Assembly (NCBI GenBank): GCA_937989665.1
Contig: CALKRN010000011.1
Span: 94,880-158,879 of the forward strand
DNA: 64,000 bases
Reading direction: 5' to 3'
Source of the DNA: an uncultured Desulfomicrobiaceae bacterium
GTDB taxonomy: Bacteria > Desulfobacterota > Desulfovibrionia > Desulfovibrionales > Desulfomicrobiaceae
Of this stretch, positions 26,522 through 35,650 are shown one piece after another. Within the stretch, counting starts at the first letter, position 1. Each line of letters starts with the position of its first letter. The notes under the pieces were generated by a model. The model was given only the letters and a program-made list of their open reading frames with translations. It did no database searches and had not been told where the DNA came from. Both the position numbers and the translations under genes were made by a program.

Positions 26522-27262
26522 ATGCTGCAACGAGCGTTTTTCGTCGTCGTCCTTATGGTGGCCCTGGGGAGTCAGGCGCTGGCGAAGGAAATCGTCTTTG
26601 CCGTGGACGCCACCTACCCTCCCATGGAGATGCTCGACGCCAACAAGCAGATTGTTGGTTTTGGCCCAGATATCGTGCGGGCCATCGGCAAGGCGGCCGG
26701 GTTTACCCCCGTCCTCAAGAACACGGCGTGGGACGGCATTTTTGCGGGTCTAGCTGCTGGCAAGTACGATGCCGTGGCCTCATCAGTCTCCATCACCGAA
26801 GAACGCAAGCAGACCATGGACTTTAGCGAACCCTACTTCGAGGTCCAACAAGGTGTTGTCACCGCCAAAGAGGCCAAAATTACCTCGGTGAAGGACCTTG
26901 CAGGTAAAACTATTGCCTCGCAAATGGGGACTACGGGATACTTCGTGGCGAAAAAGATCGAAGGCGTTAAAGCCAAGTCCTATGACGAAATCGGCTTAGC
27001 TATGGAAGACCTCTACAATGGCCGACTCGATGCCGTCATTGCAGATAGCCCAGTAGCCTCTGATTATGCCTTGCAGCATCCACAATACTCCAAAAAACTG
27101 AAACTTGCCTTTACCATTGCCTCCGATACGCCTGAATACTTGGGTATCGCTGTCAACAAAGGCAATGCCGAAGTGCTCAAACTCATCAATGAAGGGCTGA
27201 AGAAGATCAAAGCAAACGGTGAGTACGACGCTATCTACGCCAAATGGTTTCAGAAGAAGTAA
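26522..27262 (+). CDS. Polar amino-acid periplasmic binding protein (second system)
   Basis: Family 3 solute-binding protein (246 aa) with a signal peptide ending near ALA-KE (about residue 20). Mature sequence starts EIVFAVDATYPPMEM, followed by YDAVASSVSITEERKQTMDFSEPY, a signature like that of glutamine/basic amino-acid binding proteins. AAGGAGAGG precedes the ATG. It differs clearly from the divergent binding protein, so the two systems likely take different amino acids. Confidence 0.93.
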   Translation: MLQRAFFVVVLMVALGSQALAKEIVFAVDATYPPMEMLDANKQIVGFGPDIVRAIGKAAGFTPVLKNTAWDGIFAGLAAGKYDAVASSVSITEERKQTMDFSEPYFEVQQGVVTAKEAKITSVKDLAGKTIASQMGTTGYFVAKKIEGVKAKSYDEIGLAMEDLYNGRLDAVIADSPVASDYALQHPQYSKKLKLAFTIASDTPEYLGIAVNKGNAEVLKLINEGLKKIKANGEYDAIYAKWFQKK

Positions 27263-27269
27263 TGTCCTG

Positions 27270-27288
27270 CGGGGGGCTATGCCCCCCG
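27270..27288 (+). terminator. Intercistronic GC hairpin after second binding-protein gene
   Basis: CGGGGGGC and GCCCCCCG (27270-27277, 27281-27288) form a perfect 8-bp stem with a TAT loop, eight bases after the stop at 27262 and before the permease at 27323. Only a short T-run follows, so it may protect the upstream mRNA end or cause weak termination. Confidence 0.65.
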
Positions 27289-27322
27289 AGGTTTCCTCCA
27301 GCCAGGAACTCGCTCTTTACCC

Positions 27323-28129
27323 ATGAGTCCCCAACGCCAGTCCCCCACCGTGAAAATTGACATTGGCGATGGCGCCGCCATCCCTTCCAAAAAGGACCGG
27401 GGCCTGTTTACGGCCTGGTGGGTGGCCTTTGTGGGTGCCATCGTCATCCTTGGTTCCCTATGCCTCTCCTACCCCGACCCATACTGGCGTATTCTCGCCT
27501 TTCTGCCCGATGGCATCGTGGTGACGTTTCAAGTCACCCTGCTCTCCATTCTTCTCTCCCTTGCCCTGGGGCTGGTGACCGGTTTGGGGCGCCTGTCCCA
27601 AAACCGCGTGTGGAACCTTTTGGCCTCCACCTACGTGGAGGTCATCCGCGGGGTGCCCCTCCTCGTGCAGCTCTTCTACATCTATTATGCCCTGGGGCGT
27701 ATAGAAGCCTTTAGCAATTTGCCCCCCCTGGCGGCAGCAGTCCTTGCCATGGGCATCTGCTATGGGGCCTATATGGGCGAAGTCTTTCGCGCTGGCATTG
27801 ACTCCATCGACAAGGGCCAAGCCGAGGCCGCTCGTTCTCTGGGATTCAATCGCCGGCAAACCATGGCCCTTGTCATCCTTCCCCAAGCGTGGCGCACAAT
27901 TTTACCGCCGGTAGGCAACGAATTTATTGCTCTGCTCAAAGATAGCTCTTTGGTCTCTATTCTCGCGGTCTCTGATTTACTGCGCCGGGGACGGGAATTT
28001 GCCAGCGAATCATTTCTTTATTTTGAGACCTATACTGTGGTGGCCCTCGTCTATTTACTCATCACCCTTGTGTTGTCCAAGGCCGTCAGCCACATGGAGT
28101 CGAAACTCAATTATTATGACCGCAGTTGA
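27323..28129 (+). CDS. Polar amino-acid ABC transporter permease (second system)
   Basis: HisM/GlnP-type permease (268 aa). It has a roughly 30-residue cytoplasmic N-terminus, then about six TM helices. [17 protein letters not shown] and the EAA loop [29 protein letters not shown] are visible. Only one permease is encoded in this system, so a homodimer is likely. It overlaps the ATPase gene by 14 bp. Confidence 0.92.
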   Translation: MSPQRQSPTVKIDIGDGAAIPSKKDRGLFTAWWVAFVGAIVILGSLCLSYPDPYWRILAFLPDGIVVTFQVTLLSILLSLALGLVTGLGRLSQNRVWNLLASTYVEVIRGVPLLVQLFYIYYALGRIEAFSNLPPLAAAVLAMGICYGAYMGEVFRAGIDSIDKGQAEAARSLGFNRRQTMALVILPQAWRTILPPVGNEFIALLKDSSLVSILAVSDLLRRGREFASESFLYFETYTVVALVYLLITLVLSKAVSHMESKLNYYDRS

Positions 28130-28856
28130 TCCCATTATCCAGATTCACAATGTCTTCAAATATTTTGGAACGCTCCAAGCGTTATCCAATGTTTGTCTCG
28201 ATGTGCATGCCGGTGAAAAAGTCGTCATTATCGGCCCAAGTGGTTCCGGAAAATCGACCTTGCTGCGGGCTATCAATCGCCTAGAGACCATCGACTCGGG
28301 ACGGATCATCGTTGATGGCAAAGACGTCCACTCGGGCGAGCATGATATCAATCGCATCCGCCAAGAATTGGGGATGGTCTTTCAGAATTTCAATCTCTTT
28401 CCCCACAAGACCGTGCTCGGCAATATCACCATGGCGCCCATCACACTCAAAAAGATGCCTGAGCTTGAGGCCAAAAACCTCGCCATGAGTCTCCTGGAGA
28501 AGGTCGGTATCCGCGACAAGGCCGATGTCTATCCGGCCATGCTCTCGGGCGGTCAAAAGCAGCGGGTGGCCATTGCCCGCGCCTTGGCTATGCAGCCGAA
28601 GATCATGCTCTTTGATGAGCCCACCTCTGCCCTCGACCCAGAGATGATCGGCGAAGTCCTCGACGTCATGACCCAACTCGCCCGAGAAGGCATGACCATG
28701 GTGGTGGTGACCCATGAGATGGGCTTTGCCCGTGAAGTGGCAGACCGCATCGTCTTCATGGACCAAGGCCAGATTATGGAAATAGCTCCGCCAAACGAAC
28801 TTTTCGCCAATCCCAAGCATCCGCGCACACAAAAATTTTTGAGCCAAATTCTATGA
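28116..28856 (+). CDS. Polar amino-acid ABC transporter ATPase (second system)
   Basis: GlnQ-type ATPase (246 aa). Walker [29 protein letters not shown], signature MLSGGQKQR, Walker [13 protein letters not shown] and [14 protein letters not shown] are present. The ATG at 28116 (MTAVDPII) lies inside the end of the permease gene. The stop overlaps the HIT gene start (ATGA), so the transporter and downstream genes form one transcript. Confidence 0.93.
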   Translation: MTAVDPIIQIHNVFKYFGTLQALSNVCLDVHAGEKVVIIGPSGSGKSTLLRAINRLETIDSGRIIVDGKDVHSGEHDINRIRQELGMVFQNFNLFPHKTVLGNITMAPITLKKMPELEAKNLAMSLLEKVGIRDKADVYPAMLSGGQKQRVAIARALAMQPKIMLFDEPTSALDPEMIGEVLDVMTQLAREGMTMVVVTHEMGFAREVADRIVFMDQGQIMEIAPPNELFANPKHPRTQKFLSQIL

Positions 28857-29353
28857 TCCACAAAACGCTCTATGCCCCATGGCGAATCCAATACATCCTG
28901 GGACCTAAACCCAATAGTTGTGTCTTTTGTCTTCCCGATCACACTGATGAAGACGAAGATCGCTTTGTCCTCTGTCGGGCACAGCATTGTTTTGTTATCA
29001 TGAATATCTATCCGTACAGTAGCGGCCATATCATGGTCACCCCGTATCGGCATGTGCAGCACATCGTCGATCTCTCCGTGGCAGAACTCCACGAAATGAT
29101 GGAATACATCCAGATCTCGGCCAAGGTCCTGGAGCAGGCCTTCCGTCCACATGGCATCAATATCGGCGTTAACATCGGCGAGGCGGCAGGTGCTGGTATC
29201 CGTGAGCACTTGCACGTCCATCTCGTCCCACGCTGGGTCGGTGACCATTCGTTCATGGCCATCCTTGATGAAGTCTCGGTCATTCCGGAGCATCTACGCT
29301 CCACGTATGCCAAGCTGCGTCCTTTGTTTCTCAACCTTCAAGCCACGAGGTGA
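28853..29353 (+). CDS. HIT-family nucleotide hydrolase
   Basis: Histidine-triad protein (166 aa) acting on nucleoside phosphates (AP4A hydrolase/Hint-like). The triad [10 protein letters not shown] is at about 123-132. An N-terminal CVFC pair (CVFCLPDH) probably binds zinc, and [12 protein letters not shown] with the R/Y-rich start matches the diadenosine polyphosphate hydrolase branch common in anaerobes. It is coupled to the upstream ATPase by ATGA. Confidence 0.9.
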   Translation: MIHKTLYAPWRIQYILGPKPNSCVFCLPDHTDEDEDRFVLCRAQHCFVIMNIYPYSSGHIMVTPYRHVQHIVDLSVAELHEMMEYIQISAKVLEQAFRPHGINIGVNIGEAAGAGIREHLHVHLVPRWVGDHSFMAILDEVSVIPEHLRSTYAKLRPLFLNLQATR

Positions 29354-29356
29354 CCT

Positions 29357-29701
29357 ATGCGGTATCTCAAAGTCCTGGGGCTCGTACTCCTGTTTTTTGT
29401 CTCCATGCTCTTTGTGGTGCAGAACCACGATGCCCTGATGCAAGAGATTTCCCTCGGCCTTACAGTCTTCGGGATCCACATGCAGATGCCGGCAACGCCC
29501 TATTACCTGACGATCCTCACGGCCTTCCTCATTGGCGCGCTCCTCTGCCTAGCCTATTTTTTCCTCGAGCGGCTGCGGCTTTCGGCCCAAGTGCGGGCCC
29601 TCAAAAAACAGGTGGCAGAGCTGGAGGCCCAATGCACTTCCTCCCAAGCCTCGAGCCTGGCAGATAGCCCCATTGCCCCGGACGCTGAGTCTGCCGCCTA
29701 A
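29357..29701 (+). CDS. LapA-domain inner-membrane protein
   Basis: A 114-aa protein with two TM helices (about 4-22 and 47-67) separated by a short loop containing FVVQNHDALMQEISLGL, the LapA/DUF1049 pattern. A coiled-coil cytoplasmic tail follows (VRALKKQVAELEAQ). In E. coli LapA works with LapB in LPS assembly control, but no lapB is next to it here. It sits three bases after the HIT gene and is probably co-transcribed with it. Confidence 0.82.
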   Translation: MRYLKVLGLVLLFFVSMLFVVQNHDALMQEISLGLTVFGIHMQMPATPYYLTILTAFLIGALLCLAYFFLERLRLSAQVRALKKQVAELEAQCTSSQASSLADSPIAPDAESAA

Positions 29702-29755
29702 TTCCCGAGCAGGCGCCTTCGCTGCCTGGCGCCCCGTACGGTCCTTTGGCGCATC

Positions 29756-32347
29756 ATGACCCAGGCGAAACGCACGCCCATGATGGAGCAGTATCTCGGG
29801 GTCAAAGCCCAGTACCCGGAGATGCTGCTTTTTTTTCGCATGGGCGACTTTTTCGAGCTCTTTTTCGAAGATGCCGTCATAGCGGCCCGCGAGCTGCAGA
29901 TCACGCTCACTAGCCGCAACGCCCAGGCCGAAGACCCCATTCCCATGTGCGGCATCCCACACCATGCCCTGGAAGAATACGCCCGCATCCTCTTGGACCG
30001 CGGCTATACAATCGCCGTGTGCGACCAGGTGGAGGACCCGCGCCAAGCCAAAGGCCTGGTGCGCCGCGAGGTCACCCGCGTCCTCACCCCGGGCACGGTG
30101 GTGGAAGAAGCCGCCTTGGAGGGGAGTGCGGCCAATTACCTGGCGGCATTGCTTGTGGAGGACGACGGGGCGGCAGCAGCATGGGCGGACGTGTCCACCG
30201 GTCAATGGAGCGGCATTGCCGCCAAAGACCCCGAAACTGTCCTCATGTGGCTTGCCAAGATAGAGCCTCGGGAAGTCCTTGTCCCCGACGACCGCCAGGG
30301 AGGTAGTCTCCCGTCTCTTCTGGAGGTCCGACGAGTTACCCGTTGGCCAGGGGCGCATTTTGACCTTGCTTCAGCCACCGCCCGAATCCTGGCGGCGCAA
30401 GAGGTGGCCTCGCTTTTCCCCCTCGACCTTGCGGACAAGCCGCGGCTCACCCGCTGCTGTGGGGCGCTTTTGGCCTATCTCGAGATGACCCAGCGCTGTC
30501 CGGCAACCCATCTGCGCCCCTTTTCGCCGATAGACATCAAAGATGGCCTGCTCATCGATGACATCACCACCCGCAACCTAGAACTCTTCCGCACCCTCGA
30601 TGGCCGCAAAGGCCGCGGGACCCTCTGGTACCTCCTCGATGCCACCCGCACACCCATGGGGGCCCGCCTTCTTGCAGCCCGGCTGCGCCAGCCCTGGCGC
30701 GAACTCCGCCCTATCCAAAGGAGCCACGCGGCAGTTAGGTTCCTCGTGGAGCAAGAAGATGCCCGGCGGCGCCTACGCCAACTCCTCGATGGGGTGGCGG
30801 ACCTGGAGCGGCTCACCACGCGCGTCGTTTTAGGGCGCGCCACCCCCCGTGACTTGGCGGCACTGCGCTCCTCCCTCACCCACCTGCCGCCGTTGCGCAC
30901 CTGGTTCACCCACTCTCCCCAACTGCCCGAGGCGCTCGCCACCATCGTGGCCGCCTGGGATGACCTTGACGAACTCGCTTCCCTGCTCGTGCAAGCCTTG
31001 GCGGAAAATCCACCAAGCGTCAGCACCGAGGGCGGCATCTTCCGCCGAGGATTCGACGCCCCATTGGATGAGCTCCTGGAACTTGCTGAACATGGCGAAG
31101 AGGCCATGCGCCGCCTCCTGGAGACAGAACAGACGCGCTGCAACCTGCCCAAGCTCAAACTGGGGTATAATCGGGTTTTCGGCTACTACTTTGAGCTCTC
31201 CCGGGCCCAGGCCGAGGGAGCGCCACCGCATTTTATCCGCCGCCAGACCCTGGCCGGGGCGGAACGCTACGTCACCGAAGAGCTCAAGGCCTTGGAAGAG
31301 CGCATCCTCGGCGCCGCCGAGGCGCGCACCAGCCGCGAATACACCCTTTTTGTGGAATTGCGCAGCACTGTGGCCGGGTTCCACCACCGACTCATGGCCC
31401 AGGCGGTTCGCCTGGCAGAGCTCGATGTCTACCAGTCCCTCGCCGAGACCGCGGCCCGCCATGGCTGGTGCCAGCCCGAAATGCACGAGGGGATGGACAT
31501 TGTACTAAAGGAGAGCCGCCACCCCGTGGTCGAGATGGCTGTGGGGCGTGGGCGTTATATCCCCAGTGATATCGCCCTCGAAGAACCCACGCGCATGCTC
31601 CTACTCACCGGCCCCAACATGGCCGGCAAATCCACCATCCTGCGGCAGACCGCCCTGGCCTGCATCCTGGCCCACATGGGGAGCTTTGTCCCGGCCAGTG
31701 CGGCCCGCATCGGCCTGTGCGATCGGGTCTTTTCCCGCGTGGGAGCCTCTGACAATCTCGCTGCCGGCCACTCCACTTTCATGGTAGAAATGATCGAGAC
31801 GGCCCGCATCCTGCGCCAAGCCACCCGCCGCTCCCTCATTATCCTCGATGAGATTGGCCGCGGCACCAGCACCTATGACGGCATGGCCCTCGCTTTTGCC
31901 GTGGCCGAAGACTTGGCCCAACGCCACGGGGGAATCCGCACCCTGTTCGCCACCCACTACCCCGAGCTCACCGCCTTGGAAGCCATCTTGCCCAGGATAC
32001 GCAACTGCACTATGGCCATCAAAGAATGGCGCGGGGAGATCGTCTTTTTGCATCGCCTTGTCCCTGGGCCTTCGGATCGCAGCTATGGCATCGAGGTGGC
32101 GCGACTTGCCGGGGTGCCGCCGGCCGTCATCCGCCGAGCGCAAGAGGTCCTGCGTACCTTGGAGCAGCAGGACACGAAAAAGGCCGCGGCCCGCCGTTTC
32201 TCCCAAGCCTCGCTGCCGGTCCACCCTCCTGCCCTGCGGCACCCTATCCTGGAGGAACTGATGGACCTTCCCCTTGAGGGACTCTCTCCAGAGATGGCCT
32301 TTGCCCTGATCCTGCGTTGGAAAAAGCTCCTCGAGGAAAGACCATGA
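29756..32347 (+). CDS. mutS: DNA mismatch repair protein MutS
   Basis: Mismatch-recognition ATPase (863 aa, normal). Domain I has the mismatch wedge FxE within FFRMGDFFELFFEDA. The clamp and lever regions follow. The ATPase has Walker A GPNMAGKST, then the Walker B LIILDEIGRGTSTYDG and ATHYPELTALE. The C-terminus has RRAQEVLRTLE and a tail helix. The stop overlaps the lipoprotein start (ATGA). No mutL is present in the window. Confidence 0.96.
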   Translation: MTQAKRTPMMEQYLGVKAQYPEMLLFFRMGDFFELFFEDAVIAARELQITLTSRNAQAEDPIPMCGIPHHALEEYARILLDRGYTIAVCDQVEDPRQAKGLVRREVTRVLTPGTVVEEAALEGSAANYLAALLVEDDGAAAAWADVSTGQWSGIAAKDPETVLMWLAKIEPREVLVPDDRQGGSLPSLLEVRRVTRWPGAHFDLASATARILAAQEVASLFPLDLADKPRLTRCCGALLAYLEMTQRCPATHLRPFSPIDIKDGLLIDDITTRNLELFRTLDGRKGRGTLWYLLDATRTPMGARLLAARLRQPWRELRPIQRSHAAVRFLVEQEDARRRLRQLLDGVADLERLTTRVVLGRATPRDLAALRSSLTHLPPLRTWFTHSPQLPEALATIVAAWDDLDELASLLVQALAENPPSVSTEGGIFRRGFDAPLDELLELAEHGEEAMRRLLETEQTRCNLPKLKLGYNRVFGYYFELSRAQAEGAPPHFIRRQTLAGAERYVTEELKALEERILGAAEARTSREYTLFVELRSTVAGFHHRLMAQAVRLAELDVYQSLAETAARHGWCQPEMHEGMDIVLKESRHPVVEMAVGRGRYIPSDIALEEPTRMLLLTGPNMAGKSTILRQTALACILAHMGSFVPASAARIGLCDRVFSRVGASDNLAAGHSTFMVEMIETARILRQATRRSLIILDEIGRGTSTYDGMALAFAVAEDLAQRHGGIRTLFATHYPELTALEAILPRIRNCTMAIKEWRGEIVFLHRLVPGPSDRSYGIEVARLAGVPPAVIRRAQEVLRTLEQQDTKKAAARRFSQASLPVHPPALRHPILEELMDLPLEGLSPEMAFALILRWKKLLEERP

Positions 32348-32757
32348 GAATGCCCGCACTCTTCGTGGCCATAAGCGTATGCCTCGTGCTCGGCTGCGGC
32401 AAAAAAGAATGGCCCAAACCCATCGCCCAGGAGGAACAGGTCTTCGTGGATGGGCTTGAGGCGCAACGGATGGGGGATTGTCTCCTCGTGGCAGTCAAAG
32501 TGGGCGGAAACCTCGCCAACGTGGAGTTCTTTCGCCTGGAGCTGGAAAATGACGGCTGCCCCACCTGCCCGTTCCAACCTACCCTGGTGCGTCAAATCTC
32601 CCCCTTTGACTCGGGGTTACGCCGCCAGGAGAACAGCTACTTGCTGCACCTCTGCGGCCTTGCCCTTGGCGCCCAGGTGCGCCTGCGTGTCGGGGTGGAT
32701 AATACCTTTGCCACCCTCCCTCCAGCACTGTCCACAGTTATTTCTGTAGGACCATAG
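32344..32757 (+). CDS. Small predicted lipoprotein between mutS and lysA
   Basis: A 137-aa protein with a lipoprotein signal peptide: MRMPALFVAISVCLVLGCG with lipidated Cys18 (LVLGC). The mature part contains CPTCPFQPTL and a beta-rich segment resembling a small fibronectin-like fold. No family recognised. It is placed in a mutS-lipoprotein-lysA operon by the ATGA overlap with mutS and a short gap to lysA; Desulfovibrionales often have a short lipoprotein just upstream of lysA, which I mention as recollection only. Confidence 0.78.
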   Translation: MRMPALFVAISVCLVLGCGKKEWPKPIAQEEQVFVDGLEAQRMGDCLLVAVKVGGNLANVEFFRLELENDGCPTCPFQPTLVRQISPFDSGLRRQENSYLLHLCGLALGAQVRLRVGVDNTFATLPPALSTVISVGP

Positions 32758-32771
32758 AAAAGGAGCATTCC

Positions 32772-34070
32772 ATGAACCACTTTTACTACATTCATGGCGT
32801 CCTGAATGCCGAAGGGACGATTGTCGCCGAACTTGCCCTTCAATACGGAACACCATTATATATTTACTCTGCCAAGACATTGATACAACATTATGATGCT
32901 GTAGATAACGCATTTGCAGGAGTACCTCATATTACCTGCTACTCCGTCAAGGCAAATTCTAATATAGCTCTCCTGCATCTCCTTGCTCGGCGCGGAGCTG
33001 GTGCAGATATCGTTTCTGGAGGTGAACTCTTCCGTGCCTTACGTGCGGGAATTCCAGCAGAGCGCATTGTTTTTTCTGGCGTTGGGAAAACCTCTAAGGA
33101 AATCCGTGAAGCCCTTCATGCCGGCATCCTTATGTTTAATGTTGAATCCCTCATGGAGCTTGAGCGTATCAGTGAAGTCGCCCAGCAACTCAAAACCACA
33201 GCCCGGGTAAGTCTCCGCATTAACCCCGATGTGGACCCCAACACCCATCCCTACATCTCCACCGGTCTGCGCGAAAATAAATTCGGCATCCCCATGGAGG
33301 ATGCCCTGGAGGCCTACGAGCTGGCGGCCAAGCTCCCAGGCATCGAGGTAGTTGGCATCGACTGTCATATTGGCTCTCAGCTCACCCAACTCGCTCCGCT
33401 CCTCGACGCCCTTGAGCGGCTCCTCCACCTCTACCATCAACTCACGGCCAAGGGCTTTGCCATCCGCTACCTCGACATCGGCGGCGGCCTGGGCATCACC
33501 TACGACACCGAAGAGCCGCCCCACCCCAAGGAATGGGGAGCAGCCGTGGCCAAGGCCTTGGAAGGGCTGGATATCACCCTCATCACCGAACCCGGGCGGG
33601 TCATCGCCGGTAACGCAGGGATCCTTGTCACTGAGGTCCTCTACACGAAACACAACAAGGACAAACTCTTTGTGGTGGTAGATGCCGGCATGAACGATCT
33701 CATGCGGCCGACGCTCTATGGTGCCTACCACCGCATCCATGTGGCGACAGAAATTTATAAGCGGCCCATGGTAAAGGCGGATATCGTTGGTCCCATCTGT
33801 GAGTCTGGCGATTTTCTCGCCAAAGACCGGGAGATCCCTGTCGTCTTTCCCCGCAATTTCCTCGTGATCTTCTCGGCAGGGGCCTATGGTATGTCCATGT
33901 CCTCCCAGTACAACTCCCGCCCTCGGGCCGCAGAAGTCCTGGTCCATGGAGAGTTCCACACCCTCATTCGCCGGCGCGAAACGTACGAGGATTTGATTGC
34001 TGCCGAAGAACCATGTCTCGATGAGATGATCCGTGACGATCTGGAGCATATCGAACGCATCTTGCGCTAA
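32772..34070 (+). CDS. lysA: Diaminopimelate decarboxylase
   Basis: PLP enzyme converting meso-diaminopimelate to lysine (432 aa). The PLP lysine is in YSVKANSN; HIGSQL, the GGGLGI glycine loop, EPGR and the CESGDFLAKDR block are all present. AAAGGAGC precedes the ATG. The first ~400 nt are visibly richer in A/T than the rest of the gene. It is the last gene of the mutS-linked run. Confidence 0.95.
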   Translation: MNHFYYIHGVLNAEGTIVAELALQYGTPLYIYSAKTLIQHYDAVDNAFAGVPHITCYSVKANSNIALLHLLARRGAGADIVSGGELFRALRAGIPAERIVFSGVGKTSKEIREALHAGILMFNVESLMELERISEVAQQLKTTARVSLRINPDVDPNTHPYISTGLRENKFGIPMEDALEAYELAAKLPGIEVVGIDCHIGSQLTQLAPLLDALERLLHLYHQLTAKGFAIRYLDIGGGLGITYDTEEPPHPKEWGAAVAKALEGLDITLITEPGRVIAGNAGILVTEVLYTKHNKDKLFVVVDAGMNDLMRPTLYGAYHRIHVATEIYKRPMVKADIVGPICESGDFLAKDREIPVVFPRNFLVIFSAGAYGMSMSSQYNSRPRAAEVLVHGEFHTLIRRRETYEDLIAAEEPCLDEMIRDDLEHIERILR

Positions 34071-34107
34071 GAATCCAAGCAACGTCGCCGAAGAGCGCTG
34101 CTGCTAT

Positions 34108-34190
34108 AATGATACTGTCTCAAAAGAATCGCGGGTGACAACGATGCTGTCCCCAAAAAGATTGCTAGTGCTGTAACGATACTGTCTCAA
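34108..34190 (+). repeat. Three phased direct repeats upstream of the TPR lipoprotein
   Basis: Copies at 34108-34123, 34140-34155 and 34175-34190 follow the consensus AAYGATRCTGTCYCMA, spaced 32 and 35 bp (about three helical turns). Similarity between copies 1 and 3 extends about eight bases upstream. The last copy abuts the ribosome binding site of the next gene. They could be regulator sites, or the remains of a repeat expansion. Confidence 0.6.
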
Positions 34191-34202
34191 GGAGAAAGGA
34201 TT

Positions 34203-35525
34203 ATGCACAGGGGGAAAGGACTTCTTGTTAGTGCTTGTATTGTGCTGGTGCTGACGGCGTGTGCCACAACGGGCGGCAAACCTTCGGCCCATCCCCAGTG
34301 GCTGAGCCTCAACGCCCGCACCCTCCAACTTTATGATGAGGCTGCCTACGATGCGGCCTTGAGCGCTGCCCAAGAAGCCCTTGCCCTCGCCCGCACCTTC
34401 AGCCCACCGGAAAATGCAGACCTCGCCACCAGCCTCCACAACCTCGGTATCGTTCAAGTGGCCCTTGGCCAGTACGACGGGGCAGAGGTGAACCTGCGCG
34501 AGGCACTGCGCCTGCGGCAGCAGGTCCTGGGACCAAGCCATGTGGAGACCGCCACGACCATGTCTGCTTTAGGGACCCTCTTTGCCGCCCGGGGCAATGA
34601 TGCCGCAGCAGAGGACTTTTACCTCAAAGCCGTAGAAATCCGCGAACGAACCGTGGGCGCTGCCCCGGCCGACGTGGCGGAAACGCTTGCCCACCTTGGC
34701 GACCTCTACCGCCGCAAGGGGCTCAAGATGGAAGCCGCGGAAATGCTGCGCCGAGCCGTGGCAACCCGTGAACGCGCCCTGGGTGGTCAGGACCGCACCC
34801 TGGCCCGCCTTCTTCTTCGCCTCGCCCAGGCGGAACTTGCCGCTGGCCGACAGGAAGAGGCCTTGGTGGCCGCCCGCCGTGCCGAGGACATAACCCGCCC
34901 GCTCGATCAGGTCCTCCATGCCCGCGCCCTGACCGCACTCGGTGAGGTCTATCTCGCCCAAGGGCGGGTGAGCGACGCCGAAGGCCCCATCACCCAAAGT
35001 GTGGCTGTCCTGCAGGGGCTCGGGCCATCTGCAGCCATCCCCTTGGCCGACGCCCTCATGGGCCAAGGAAATGTACTCCTTGCCCAAAAACGGCCCGCCG
35101 AGGCGGCAGTGGCCTTCAAACGCGCTTTAGAGCTGCGGGAGCGCAACCTCCCCGCAGGGCACCCGGATATTGCCGTGGCCGCAGGCGCTGCAGCCCAAGC
35201 TGCCTATGCCAATGGTAAATTCCAGGAGGCCATGGAACTTTTTACCGAGGCCCTGGATATCTCCCGCAGGACCTTAGGGCCAGATCATCTCGATACCGCG
35301 CAAATCCTCTATAACCTCGGCTTGGTCCATCGCCGGCTGGGCAATCTCGAACGCTCGGAGACAATGCTCTCCCAAGCCCTGGAGGTCCGTAAGCGCCGCC
35401 TCGGGGAGCATCATCCCCTCACCCTCCAGGCCATGGAGTCCCTCGCCCGAACCCTAGAGGACCGCGGTGATGCGGCTCGAGCCACGTTCTTGCAGGAACA
35501 ACTGGAGATGTTGCGCCGTCGGTAA
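34203..35525 (+). CDS. TPR-repeat lipoprotein
   Basis: A 440-aa lipoprotein (lipobox LTAC, Cys20) composed of tandem tetratricopeptide repeats with the kinesin-light-chain-like pattern (for example ATSLHNLGIVQVALGQYDGAE and AQILYNLGLVHRRLGNLERSE). Roughly eight to ten repeats occupy the protein. It probably acts as a scaffold at the periplasmic face of a membrane; no partner is evident. AAGGAG lies just upstream of the ATG, preceded by three direct repeats. It is convergent with cysE. Confidence 0.88.
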   Translation: MHRGKGLLVSACIVLVLTACATTGGKPSAHPQWLSLNARTLQLYDEAAYDAALSAAQEALALARTFSPPENADLATSLHNLGIVQVALGQYDGAEVNLREALRLRQQVLGPSHVETATTMSALGTLFAARGNDAAAEDFYLKAVEIRERTVGAAPADVAETLAHLGDLYRRKGLKMEAAEMLRRAVATRERALGGQDRTLARLLLRLAQAELAAGRQEEALVAARRAEDITRPLDQVLHARALTALGEVYLAQGRVSDAEGPITQSVAVLQGLGPSAAIPLADALMGQGNVLLAQKRPAEAAVAFKRALELRERNLPAGHPDIAVAAGAAAQAAYANGKFQEAMELFTEALDISRRTLGPDHLDTAQILYNLGLVHRRLGNLERSETMLSQALEVRKRRLGEHHPLTLQAMESLARTLEDRGDAARATFLQEQLEMLRRR

Positions 35526-35539
35526 CCACCGCTGCAGTC

Positions 35540-35650
35540 CAGGATTGGGACCCTCGGCCACTCATTAGTGCGGTTCGCTGCTACCGGTGGGCCAACCCTT
35601 GGGGTCAGGACTCTGGTTGCCCTTGGTCACTCATTAGTGCGGTTCGCTGC
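35540..35650. repeat. 69-bp-period duplication at the 3' end of cysE
   Basis: An exact 23-bp repeat occupies 35559-35581 and 35628-35650. The second copy includes the last five codons and stop of cysE (minus strand, ...SEPH). The preceding ~19 bases (CAGGA start at 35540 and 35606) are related but diverged. It indicates a tandem duplication over the cysE stop, now partly decayed, between convergent genes. Confidence 0.75.
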
